A stretch of DNA of 10,319 nt from Clostridia bacterium (GCA_900767015.1 CAAFXQ010000222.1:1-10319); one strand, 5' to 3'; numbered from the stretch's first letter, positions 1 through 5,377 are shown. Notes: generated from the letters alone by a model not told the origin. Translations and numbers: made by a program.

Positions 1-1
1 C

Positions 2-661
2 CGTGACAGTCTGAAAAACACAATTACGTCAAGCGCCGTGTTTTCGATTGCACCGGCGGTCGGAATCGCTGTGACGGTGCTTGTGCTTTCCGTGGCGCTC
101 GGCTACATATTGCCGTGGATCCGGCTTTCGGTTATCGGTGCGATTCAATATGAAGTCCCCGCCGCTGAAGCCGCCATTGAAGCCGCCGGTGTGTCGGGCG
201 GAATCGGACGGGAAATCACCGATCCGAAAACTTTTACAACCATTGCGTGGGTCATGACGCTCGGCAGCATTCTTCCGTTGGTTCTGATTCCGATTTTCCT
301 TAAGAAGATTCAAAAGAGCATCAGCGGCGCTGTAAACAAAAACGCAAAATGGGCTGACACGATGTCGGCGGCGGCGTTTATCGGTCTGATTGCCGCTTTC
401 CTCGGGCGGGGAATTGCGGGACTCGGAGAAAAGACCGAAGCGGGAGCCGAAATTTACGGCGACGGTGCCGGTGTGCTTTCGCTTGTTGCGATTGTTTCGT
501 CTGTTGTGTATATGCTGCTTTTGGAACTCATCAATAAAAAGCTGAAATGGAAATGGCTCGAGGCGCTTGCGATGCCGCTGAGTATGCTGCTTGCGATCGT
601 TACCGTTTTTCTTGTTGCACACTTCCTGCCCGATGTTGCAAAAATCGAGTGGAGATATTAA
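2..661 (+). CDS. DUF5058-like integral membrane protein, 5' partial
   Basis: The reading frame is open from the first bases of the window (R-D-S-L-K-N-T-I) and ends with TAA at 659-661, giving 219 residues of a protein whose start lies upstream. An in-frame GTG at 38 has no ribosome binding site and falls inside a conserved-looking stretch, so it is not taken as the start. Hydrophobic segments lie at about residues 14-38, 76-98, 118-136, 157-178 and 188-208, separated by short Lys/Arg-rich loops, so this is a polytopic inner-membrane protein. The segment around residues 12-60 (a Gly/Pro-containing helix, then L-P-W-I-R-L-S and a Tyr-Glu-x-x-Ala-Ala turn) resembles what I recall of the DUF5058 family in Firmicutes. 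That assignment is from memory. Function and substrate are unknown; a transporter subunit is only a guess. The next gene, 16 bp downstream, encodes a second membrane protein and is probably its partner. Confidence 0.7.
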   Translation, partial: RDSLKNTITSSAVFSIAPAVGIAVTVLVLSVALGYILPWIRLSVIGAIQYEVPAAEAAIEAAGVSGGIGREITDPKTFTTIAWVMTLGSILPLVLIPIFLKKIQKSISGAVNKNAKWADTMSAAAFIGLIAAFLGRGIAGLGEKTEAGAEIYGDGAGVLSLVAIVSSVVYMLLLELINKKLKWKWLEALAMPLSMLLAIVTVFLVAHFLPDVAKIEWRY

Positions 662-677
662 GAGAGGAGAATAAAAA

Positions 678-1391
678 ATGAAAAAAAGAGAATATATTGA
701 TTCCGTTCATTTTTACGGAAGAATATGGTGTATCTTGGCTCTTGCTGTTTTTCTCATGGTGCCGACTGCCATGTGTCTTCATTTCGGTGTCTGGCCGGAA
801 GCGGGAATCGTTCTCAAAGGCTTAGGCTCGGTTGCGATTTTATTTTATCCGACTGCGGTTATTGAAGTTGTTTCCTATGCGCCGCTGCTCGGAGCGGGCG
901 GAACCTATCTTTCCTTTATCACCGGCAACATCACGAATCTGAAAATGCCCTGTGCACTCAATGCAATGGAAAACGCAAAGGTAAGGGCAAACTCGGAGGA
1001 GGGCGAAGTCATTTCGACGATTGCCATTGCCACCTCTGCAATCGTCACAACAATTGTTATTGCCATTTTCGTTGTTATTTTCGCTTTCATTCCGTCCTTT
1101 AAAGACCTTGTCAGCCAGGAAAACTCCGCTTGGTCAATGACCTTCAAGCAGGTAACGCTGACGATTTTCGGCTCTCTTGCCGCTACTTATTTCGTCAAGC
1201 ATTGGAAGATCGCAATTTTCCCGATTGCCGCTGTTTCGATTATTCTGATCTTCGCCGGTACGCTTCCCGTCGGAACACTTATCTTCGTCGGTGTTGCGCT
1301 TTCTCTTATCGGGGCGCAGGTCATGTATAAGCTGAAAATCGTCGGTCACGACGACGAAAAGAAAGAAACAAAAAAAGCGGACGCCAAGTAA
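678..1391 (+). CDS. polytopic membrane protein, partner of the DUF5058-like gene
   Basis: This 237-residue protein starts at an ATG preceded by a strong AGAGGAGA site (663-670, 7-nt spacing), 16 bp after the previous stop, so the two are almost certainly one operon. About six hydrophobic segments can be seen: residues 17-35, 44-66, 111-138, 159-173, 177-195 and 199-217. Between the second and third lies a polar, Asn-rich loop (G-N-I-T-N-L-K-M-P-C at 83-92, then A-L-N-A-M-E-N-A-K) and an acidic S-E-E-G-E at 106-110 just before a long helix. The pattern looks like a functional re-entrant or gate region rather than a simple anchor. The C-terminus (about 221-237) is a charged Lys/Asp/Glu cytoplasmic tail. 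I do not recognise a characterised family. A two-subunit transporter with the preceding protein is plausible but unproven. A hairpin 29 bp after the stop ends the operon. Confidence 0.85.
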   Translation: MKKREYIDSVHFYGRIWCILALAVFLMVPTAMCLHFGVWPEAGIVLKGLGSVAILFYPTAVIEVVSYAPLLGAGGTYLSFITGNITNLKMPCALNAMENAKVRANSEEGEVISTIAIATSAIVTTIVIAIFVVIFAFIPSFKDLVSQENSAWSMTFKQVTLTIFGSLAATYFVKHWKIAIFPIAAVSIILIFAGTLPVGTLIFVGVALSLIGAQVMYKLKIVGHDDEKKETKKADAK

Positions 1392-1419
1392 GCCGCCGCT
1401 GAAAATATGCTGTATAAAG

Positions 1420-1442
1420 AAATCCGCCCGTTGGGCGGATTT
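1420..1442. terminator. bidirectional intrinsic terminator
   Basis: AAATCCGCCC at 1420-1429 pairs perfectly with GGGCGGATTT at 1433-1442 across a 3-nt loop, giving a 10-bp stem with a GC core. It sits between two convergent units: the membrane-protein operon (stop 1391, plus strand) and the small gene (stop 1459, minus strand). Read on the minus strand the right arm runs into TTTCTTTATA, a reasonable U-rich tail. On the plus strand the tail (TTTCGCAGTTT) is weaker, so termination may be more efficient for the minus-strand transcript. Confidence 0.8.
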
Positions 1443-1458
1443 CGCAGTTTCTGAAGAT

Positions 1459-1584
1459 TTATTCCTGAGAAGCAGTTGATTCCTCTTCTTCGATGTCTTT
1501 TCCGGTGATTTTCGCAATAATGTCCGTGAAGAACTTCTTGATGAAATAGAAAACGTCTGAAAGATATGCAATGATAGCTAACAT
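1459..1584 (-). CDS. 41-residue amphipathic small protein with acidic tail
   Basis: On the minus strand an ATG at 1584 opens 41 codons ending in TAA at 1459. It is preceded by AAAGGAG (1594-1600) with a 9-nt gap and by a TTGACT-17-TAACAT promoter (1617-1645). A hairpin terminator follows 16 bp after the stop. Promoter, ribosome binding site, ORF and terminator together make this a credible gene despite its size. The peptide begins M-L-A-I-I-A-Y-L-S-D. Residues 2-26 form a likely helix rich in Phe/Tyr/Ile, with polar residues spaced as S9/D10, Y13, K16/K17, T20/D21 and K25, which is an amphipathic pattern. It ends in a polar tail carrying four consecutive Glu at 32-35 and Q-E at the end. It has no Cys, no export signal with a cleavage site and no recognisable domain. 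A membrane-associating regulatory peptide, a small membrane-complex subunit or a toxin-like peptide are all possible. It lies 93 bp downstream of the ABC-F gene on the same strand and could also be co-transcribed with it. Confidence 0.72.
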   Translation of the reverse strand: MLAIIAYLSDVFYFIKKFFTDIIAKITGKDIEEEESTASQE

Positions 1585-1607
1585 ATTGTTTCAACTCCTT
1601 TCATTTT

Positions 1608-1624
1608 GTTAATACAATGTTAAC
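1608..1624. repeat. GTTAA...TTAAC inverted repeat over the -10 region
   Basis: GTTAA (1608-1612) and TTAAC (1620-1624) form a short inverted repeat with a 7-nt centre, overlapping the -10 hexamer and expected start site of the small gene. A second palindrome, ATCTTT-GTT-AAAGAT, lies at 1649-1663 immediately upstream of the -35. Both are AT-rich and short enough to be chance, but their placement on either side of the promoter would suit operator half-sites. Confidence 0.3.
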
Positions 1625-1645
1625 ACTTTAAGTTTGCGAAGTCAA
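1617..1645 (-). promoter_or_regulatory. promoter of the 41-residue gene
   Basis: On the minus strand TTGACT (1645-1640) and TAACAT (1622-1617) are separated by exactly 17 bp. The -35 matches the vegetative consensus at 5 of 6 positions and the -10 at 4 of 6, keeping the critical TA...AT bases. Initiation would be near 1610, giving a leader of about 25 nt that contains the AAAGGAG site. It lies in the gap after the ABC-F stop codon, so the small gene can be expressed independently. Confidence 0.65.
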
Positions 1646-1677
1646 TATATCTTTGTTAAAGATTTGATAATGAAATG

Positions 1678-3585
1678 TCACACTTTTGACAAGTTCTCAA
1701 GCTGCTCATTGAGCTCCTGCCATTCGAGCATCAATTCCTCCTGCTTTTCCGTGTTCTCATGCAGTTGACCGGTCAGTTCAAGAATTTTTTCATAATCTGC
1801 CGCATTTTCGGGATCGTTGATCTGTTTTTGAAGAGCGTCTGCCGCTTCGTCAAGTGCATCAATCTGCTTTTCAAGCCTTGCAATCTTTCCTTTTGTCCGT
1901 CTGATTTCGCTTTCGTGCTCTTTTTGCTTTTTATAGGCGTTCTCTTTCGGCTTTTCGGGAACTTTTGCGCCTCTTTCCGTTTCAGCCATATGCTCGATGT
2001 AGTAGTCGTAATTACCGTCAAAGCTTCTGACTCCGTCTTTTTCAAGGCTGATGATTCTCGTTGCCAGGCGGTTGATAAAATACCGGTCATGGGAGACAAC
2101 AAGAAGCGTACCGTCGTAGTCGTCGAATGCACTTTCAAGTGCTTCTCTCGATTTGATGTCAAGGTGATTTGTCGGCTCGTCAAGAATCAGGAAGTTTGCT
2201 CCCGACAGCATCAGCTTCAAAAGAGCGACTCTTGCTTTCTCTCCGCCGCTTAATTTGTTCATGATCTTGAAAACGTCCTCACCCTTGAATAAAAAGGCGG
2301 CAAGGGATCGTCTGACTTCGCTTTCGTTCATCGACCGATAGCTGTCCCAGACCTCGTCAAGAACGGTTTTGTCTGAGCTGAGTTCTGCAAGCGCCTGATC
2401 GAAATAACCGATTTTGACGCCGGCGCCGGGAATGATTCTTCCGCTGTCACGGCGAAGATAGCCGAGAATCATTTTTAAAAGCGTTGATTTTCCGCACCCG
2501 TTTTCACCGACAAGGAAAACCCGTTCCTGCCTTTTGATGTGCAGGTCAACGTTTTTGAAAAGCTCTTTCCCGTCAAAGCTTTTTGAAAGCGACTGACAGA
2601 TCAGAACATCGTTTCCGCTGGTTTCAGATGCCGTGAAACGGAAATGAATCGAAGAAAGCTCGCTTTCCGGCTTTTCGAGTCCGTCTAAAAGGCGATCAAT
2701 CGACTTTTGCTTCGAGGCGATCGTGATGTAATTTCGCTCACGGTTAAAACGTTTTTGCTGTTCGATCATGCCTTCAATGCGGTGTACCTCGCTCATCGTG
2801 TTGTCGTAGCGGCGCTGTTCGCTTTTTTGCCGTTCCTGCTTTAAAACGGAATATCGGGAATAGTTGCCGCTTGACTGATAAAAATGACCTCTTTCAAGCT
2901 CAAACGTACGGTTCGTGACCTTATTGAGAAAGTAACGGTCATGGGAGATGACAATGAAGCTGCCCGAAAAATCACAAAGCCAGCTTTCAAACCAGTTGAC
3001 GCTTTTAATGTCAAGGTGGTTGGTCGGCTCGTCAAGAAGCAGGAAATTTGCACCCGACAAAAGAAGCTTGCAAAGGCTGACCTTGGACTTTTGTCCGCCG
3101 CTTAAAAGCGAGCAGGGGAGAGACATGTCGCTTTCGGTAAACCCTAAGCCCAAAATTGCCGAACGGGCAAGACTCTTATAAGTCAGCCCCCGGTTGTTTT
3201 CATATTCGGTGTGTAAATTTTGCTGCTCGATCAGAAGAGCTTCGCTGACTTTGCCCGAATCGATTAAAAGCTGTATTTCTTCCAGTCGGTTTTCGATTTC
3301 AAAAAGCCGGGAAAAAACAGTCATGACCTCGTCATAAAGCGTGAGGTCCGAGCCGGAAAGAGCGTGCTGCTGCATATAGCCGACTTTTGTGTTTTTGCCG
3401 ATTGAAACAAGCCCTTGTGAAGCGGAATATTCGCCTGTCAAAGCCTTGAAAAGGGTTGTTTTTCCGGCGCCGTTGACGCCGATGAGACCGATTTTGTCGT
3501 CTTGTTCAACCTGAAATGAAACGGCTGAAAAAATGTCCCGGTCCGCAAAGGATATTTTCAGATTATTCACACTGACTAACGCCAA
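1678..3585 (-). CDS. ABC-F family ATPase, YdiF-like
   Basis: This 635-residue soluble protein has two complete ATP-binding cassettes and no membrane segment, the ABC-F architecture. Such proteins bind the ribosomal E site and modulate or rescue translation. Cassette 1 has Walker A G-V-N-G-A-G-K-T (36-43), signature L-S-G-G-Q (161-165), Walker B ending L-D-E-P-T-N-H-L-D (184-192; catalytic E186) and switch S-H-D-R-Y-F (214-219). The basic P-site interaction linker spans about 240-320. Cassette 2 has Walker A G-E-N-G-C-G-K-S-T (360-368), L-S-G-G-E (445-449), a second L-D-E-P-T-N-H-L-D (468-476) and S-H-D-R-Y-F (498-503). A charged coiled coil (about 550-633) forms the C-terminal extension, as in YdiF-type members. 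The start is TTG at 3585, chosen because ACGGAG sits 9-10 nt upstream and the protein then begins A-L-V-S-V-N-N-L, the usual ABC-F N-terminus. The expected 5' leader is short (about 26 nt) with no leader peptide or attenuator, which argues for a housekeeping role over an inducible antibiotic-protection gene. All catalytic motifs are intact. Confidence 0.93.
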   Translation of the reverse strand: MALVSVNNLKISFADRDIFSAVSFQVEQDDKIGLIGVNGAGKTTLFKALTGEYSASQGLVSIGKNTKVGYMQQHALSGSDLTLYDEVMTVFSRLFEIENRLEEIQLLIDSGKVSEALLIEQQNLHTEYENNRGLTYKSLARSAILGLGFTESDMSLPCSLLSGGQKSKVSLCKLLLSGANFLLLDEPTNHLDIKSVNWFESWLCDFSGSFIVISHDRYFLNKVTNRTFELERGHFYQSSGNYSRYSVLKQERQKSEQRRYDNTMSEVHRIEGMIEQQKRFNRERNYITIASKQKSIDRLLDGLEKPESELSSIHFRFTASETSGNDVLICQSLSKSFDGKELFKNVDLHIKRQERVFLVGENGCGKSTLLKMILGYLRRDSGRIIPGAGVKIGYFDQALAELSSDKTVLDEVWDSYRSMNESEVRRSLAAFLFKGEDVFKIMNKLSGGEKARVALLKLMLSGANFLILDEPTNHLDIKSREALESAFDDYDGTLLVVSHDRYFINRLATRIISLEKDGVRSFDGNYDYYIEHMAETERGAKVPEKPKENAYKKQKEHESEIRRTKGKIARLEKQIDALDEAADALQKQINDPENAADYEKILELTGQLHENTEKQEELMLEWQELNEQLENLSKV

Positions 3586-3618
3586 TTTGATTCACTCCGT
3601 AAGTAGTTTTATTCTCTT

Positions 3619-3647
3619 ATTCTACATGATACCGGAAATTTATTCAA
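3619..3647 (-). promoter_or_regulatory. promoter of the ABC-F gene
   Basis: On the minus strand TTGAAT (3647-3642) and TAGAAT (3624-3619) are separated by exactly 17 bp, with 4 of 6 and 5 of 6 matches to the vegetative consensus. The predicted start near 3611 leaves a leader of about 26 nt before the TTG codon, just enough for the ribosome binding site. Confidence 0.72.
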
Positions 3648-3695
3648 GTCACAGGAGCGGTTTTTGAATTTTTGAGCATATTTTAAAAAAATTGT

Positions 3696-3726
3696 TCAAA
3701 ATTCTCTTGTAAATCGTGAATTTTGA
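3696..3726. promoter_or_regulatory. candidate operator: 9-bp perfect inverted repeat
   Basis: TCAAAATTC (3696-3704) and GAATTTTGA (3718-3726) are exact reverse complements, separated by 13 bp with half-site centres 22 bp apart, about two helical turns. The repeat brackets the -35 hexamer of the zinc-ribbon gene. A related half-site with one extra T, GAATTTTTGA, lies at 3666-3675 between the two divergent promoters. The layout suits a dimeric regulator, but the local AT-richness raises the chance of coincidence, and no regulator gene is nearby. Confidence 0.4.
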
Positions 3727-3735
3727 TGATATAAT
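3707..3735 (+). promoter_or_regulatory. promoter of the zinc-ribbon protein gene, extended -10
   Basis: TTGTAA (3707-3712), a 17-bp spacer and a perfect TATAAT (3730-3735) preceded by TGA at 3727-3729 make an extended -10 promoter, the strongest in the window. Initiation near 3742 would give a leader of about 20 nt containing AGGAGG. Confidence 0.8.
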
Positions 3736-3763
3736 AAACAAAAATATTAGGAGGAGATCCGAT

Positions 3764-4270
3764 ATGATTTGTAAATTCTGTGGTAATGAAATTGACGATG
3801 GATCCGATTTTTGCTATATTTGTGGTCAAAAGGTAGAAGAACCCGTTCCGGCATATGCAGCCGCTGACGTTTATTCTCAGCCTGCCGCTGCTCCCGCAGC
3901 ACCGGTTCAGGCTCCCGTTGCTCCGGCTCAGGCTCCTGTTGCTGCCGCTCAGCCGGTTCAGCCCGTTGCACCCGAGGCTTATGCCGCCGCACCGGCTGCT
4001 CCCGTTAGTTATGCTGATCCTCAGGAAGCTTTTCAGCAGGGCGGAAAGAAAAAGAAAGCCAAGAAACCAAAAGATCCCAACATGGCAAGCAGAGCCCAGA
4101 GATTTTTCTCATTTGTTCTTTTCTTTATTGTCGGACCGATCCTTTACAAGAAAGAAAAGAAAAACGGCAACGAAGCCAAAGCCATCTCCATTCTTAACGC
4201 AACCATGCGCGGACTTTGCGTTTTCATGGCAATCATTGTTGTTGTAATGATTAAAAAATTTGTAATATAA
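3764..4270 (+). CDS. zinc-ribbon, Ala/Pro-linker membrane protein
   Basis: The start is the ATG at 3764, with a full AGGAGG site (3749-3754) upstream. The frame extends back to a GTG at 3716, but that codon lies upstream of the predicted transcription start. The 168-residue protein has three parts. Residues 1-22 are a compact zinc ribbon (C3-x-x-C6 and C17-x-x-C20, each followed by Gly or a Gly-like turn), the type placed in the zinc_ribbon_2/DZR group. Residues 25-92 are a low-complexity linker dominated by Ala, Pro, Val and Gln. Residues 94-112 are very basic (K-K-K-K-A-K-K-P-K-D) and are followed by two hydrophobic stretches (about 113-128 and 149-166) separated by a charged loop, suggesting a membrane hairpin with a cytoplasmic zinc head. 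Function is unknown; zinc-ribbon membrane proteins of this style are common and mostly uncharacterised in Clostridia. It is monocistronic, with its own promoter and terminator. Confidence 0.9.
   Translation: MICKFCGNEIDDGSDFCYICGQKVEEPVPAYAAADVYSQPAAAPAAPVQAPVAPAQAPVAAAQPVQPVAPEAYAAAPAAPVSYADPQEAFQQGGKKKKAKKPKDPNMASRAQRFFSFVLFFIVGPILYKKEKKNGNEAKAISILNATMRGLCVFMAIIVVVMIKKFVI
3902..3943 (+). repeat. two tandem 21-bp repeats in the Ala/Pro linker
   Basis: Two directly adjacent 21-bp units (3902-3922 and 3923-3943) match at 19 of 21 positions and encode P-V-Q-A-P-V-A and P-A-Q-A-P-V-A (residues 47-60). A shorter degenerate copy follows at 3953-3970. In-frame units like these can expand or contract without breaking the gene, so linker length may vary between strains. 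Confidence 0.75.
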
Positions 4271-4284
4271 AAGATACAGCAAAG

Positions 4285-4318
4285 AAAGCGAAGACGGGCT
4301 TCTGTCTTCGCTTTTTCT
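4285..4318 (+). terminator. intrinsic terminator of the zinc-ribbon gene
   Basis: AAAGCGAAGAC (4285-4295) pairs perfectly with GTCTTCGCTTT (4304-4314) over an 8-nt loop, and the 3' arm runs directly into a T-rich tail (TTTTTCTT). It begins 14 bp after the stop codon. Confidence 0.9.
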
Positions 4319-4347
4319 TATCCTTTGGCTTTTCTTTCATAAAAGTC

Positions 4348-4376
4348 TTGAAATTGAGCCAAAATGGTAATATAAT
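4348..4376 (+). promoter_or_regulatory. promoter of the DUF1858 gene
   Basis: TTGAAA (4348-4353), a 17-bp spacer and a perfect TATAAT (4371-4376). Initiation would be near 4383, leaving about 25 nt of leader with AGGAG at 4395-4399. Confidence 0.8.
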
Positions 4377-4407
4377 GAATCTGATATAAATCTTAGGAGT
4401 GTTTGTT

Positions 4408-4611
4408 ATGAAAGAAATTACAAAAGATATGCTTATCGGCGATATTCTTGACGAAGAGCCGGGTACGGCGATGTTCTTTTTCGAAATGGGTATGCATTGT
4501 CTCGGCTGTCCGGCGTCAAGAGGCGAAAGCGTTGAGGAAGCCTGCGAGGTTCACGGCGTTGACTGTGACGCAATTGTTGCAAGAATCAACGAATACCTTG
4601 CTTCTAAATAA
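4408..4611 (+). CDS. DUF1858 (hybrid-cluster-associated disulfide) protein
   Basis: The start is the ATG at 4408, 8 nt after AGGAG; an upstream in-frame GTG at 4399 overlaps the ribosome binding site and is rejected. The 67-residue protein is a complete stand-alone DUF1858 domain: an N-terminal helix (K-D-M-L-I-G-D-I-L, 6-14), then M-G-M-H-C-L-G-C-P (27-35) with the family's C31-x-x-C34 pair, then a region holding C46 and C53 and a C-terminal helix. The family is named for its occurrence near hybrid-cluster proteins and is thought to be a small thiol/disulfide or metal-linked redox module in anaerobes. The exact reaction is not established. No hybrid-cluster protein is next to it here. It has its own promoter and is followed by a stem-loop. 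Confidence 0.9.
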   Translation: MKEITKDMLIGDILDEEPGTAMFFFEMGMHCLGCPASRGESVEEACEVHGVDCDAIVARINEYLASK

Positions 4612-4629
4612 GTGAGCGCAAAAACGTCG

Positions 4630-4657
4630 GAGACACTCTTCTTTTGAGGAGTGTCTC
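4630..4657 (+). terminator. 12-bp stem-loop between the DUF1858 gene and trmK
   Basis: GAGACACTCTTC (4630-4641) pairs with GAGGAGTGTCTC (4646-4657) over a TTTT tetraloop; one pair is a G-U wobble. The stem is strong, but the sequence after it (AGTTGTTACT) is only mildly U-rich, so termination may be partial. No good promoter is visible between it and trmK (a weak TACTAT at 4664-4669 lacks a matching -35), so read-through from the DUF1858 promoter may feed the downstream genes. Confidence 0.6.
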
Positions 4658-4686
4658 AGTTGTTACTATCGATCGAAAGGAAAAAC

Positions 4687-5376
4687 ATGAAAACGATACG
4701 ACTTGACAGCCGTCTTGCCTGCGTGGCTTCACTTGTAAAAAAATGCGACTGTGTGATTGACGTCGGAACAGATCACGCTTATCTGCCTGTATATCTTCTT
4801 CAAAATGAGGTCGGGAACACGGCTTTCGCCTGTGACGTGAAAAAAGGGCCGCTTGAAAACGCAAAGGAAACCGTAAAAAATTACGGGTTGGAGGATAAAA
4901 TCGAAACCGTTTTGTCTGACGGTCTTGACAACGTGAAGCCGCAGAAAAACTGCTGTGTCGTGCTTGCCGGAATGGGCGGAATTTTAATCAGTGAGCTGCT
5001 AGAAAGAGCCTGCTGGCTTTGTGACGAAAGTGTTCAGATTGTCGCTCAGCCGATGTCACACGCCGAATATGTCAGAAGATTTCTTTATGAAAACGGCTTT
5101 GAAATCACAGAGGAAAAAACCGCCGCTGACGGGAAGCACGTTTATCTTGCCTTGTCTGCCGTGTATACGGGAAAGAAAACCGAATACACCGAAGCGAAGC
5201 TTTATTACGGAAGGCTTTTTGAAAACGGCGACGAAACAACGTTTCACTATCTCAGGCGGCAGTACGACCGCCTCAAAAAGCGGTACGATGCGATTTGCAC
5301 GGACGAAAAATATAAAGACGAAAGCCTGATCGTAAAGGCGATACTTGATGAATTGAACGAGAAAGGGAGGAACTAG
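4687..5376 (+). CDS. trmK: tRNA (adenine-22-N1)-methyltransferase TrmK
   Basis: TrmK uses S-adenosylmethionine to make m1A at position 22 in the D-arm region of some bacterial tRNAs, mainly in Gram-positives. The start is the ATG at 4687 with GAAAGG 6 nt upstream; an in-frame GTG at 4651 lies inside the preceding hairpin. The 229-residue protein, close to the family's usual length, opens with R-L-D-S-R-L near the N-terminus. It carries methyltransferase motif I V-I-D-V-G-T-D-H-A-Y-L (23-33), A-F-A-C-D-V (47-51 region), then L-A-G-M-G-G (93-98) and Q-P-M (121-123), all characteristic of the COG2384/TrmK family. The C-terminal part (about 165-229) is helical and charged, matching the coiled-coil tRNA-binding domain. 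It is followed 1 bp later by the nif3-like gene, an arrangement widespread in Firmicutes (yqfN-yqfO in Bacillus subtilis). Confidence 0.93.
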   Translation: MKTIRLDSRLACVASLVKKCDCVIDVGTDHAYLPVYLLQNEVGNTAFACDVKKGPLENAKETVKNYGLEDKIETVLSDGLDNVKPQKNCCVVLAGMGGILISELLERACWLCDESVQIVAQPMSHAEYVRRFLYENGFEITEEKTAADGKHVYLALSAVYTGKKTEYTEAKLYYGRLFENGDETTFHYLRRQYDRLKKRYDAICTDEKYKDESLIVKAILDELNEKGRN

Positions 5377-5377
5377 T

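Noticed and set aside
29..622. Long antisense open frame (197 codons) opposite the DUF5058-like gene
   Set aside because: Arg/Asn/His-rich low-quality translation with no ribosome binding site; it mirrors a well-supported membrane protein on the other strand.
1346..1594. Alternative minus-strand frames overlapping the 41-residue gene
   Set aside because: The TTG start at 1594 directly abuts the AAAGGAG site, leaving no spacing, and the frame runs through the terminator hairpin into the membrane-protein gene.
1649..1663. ATCTTT-GTT-AAAGAT as the terminator of the ABC-F gene
   Set aside because: Only 6 AT-rich pairs and no U-tract; the ABC-F transcript probably runs on to the hairpin at 1420-1442.
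1678..3585. Antibiotic resistance (ARE-type) assignment for the ABC-F protein
   Set aside because: The linker and C-terminal extension fit the YdiF-like housekeeping type, and there is no inducible leader or mobile context.
3716..3763. Upstream GTG start of the zinc-ribbon gene
   Set aside because: It lies within the promoter, upstream of the predicted transcription start, while the ATG at 3764 has a perfect AGGAGG and begins directly at the zinc ribbon.
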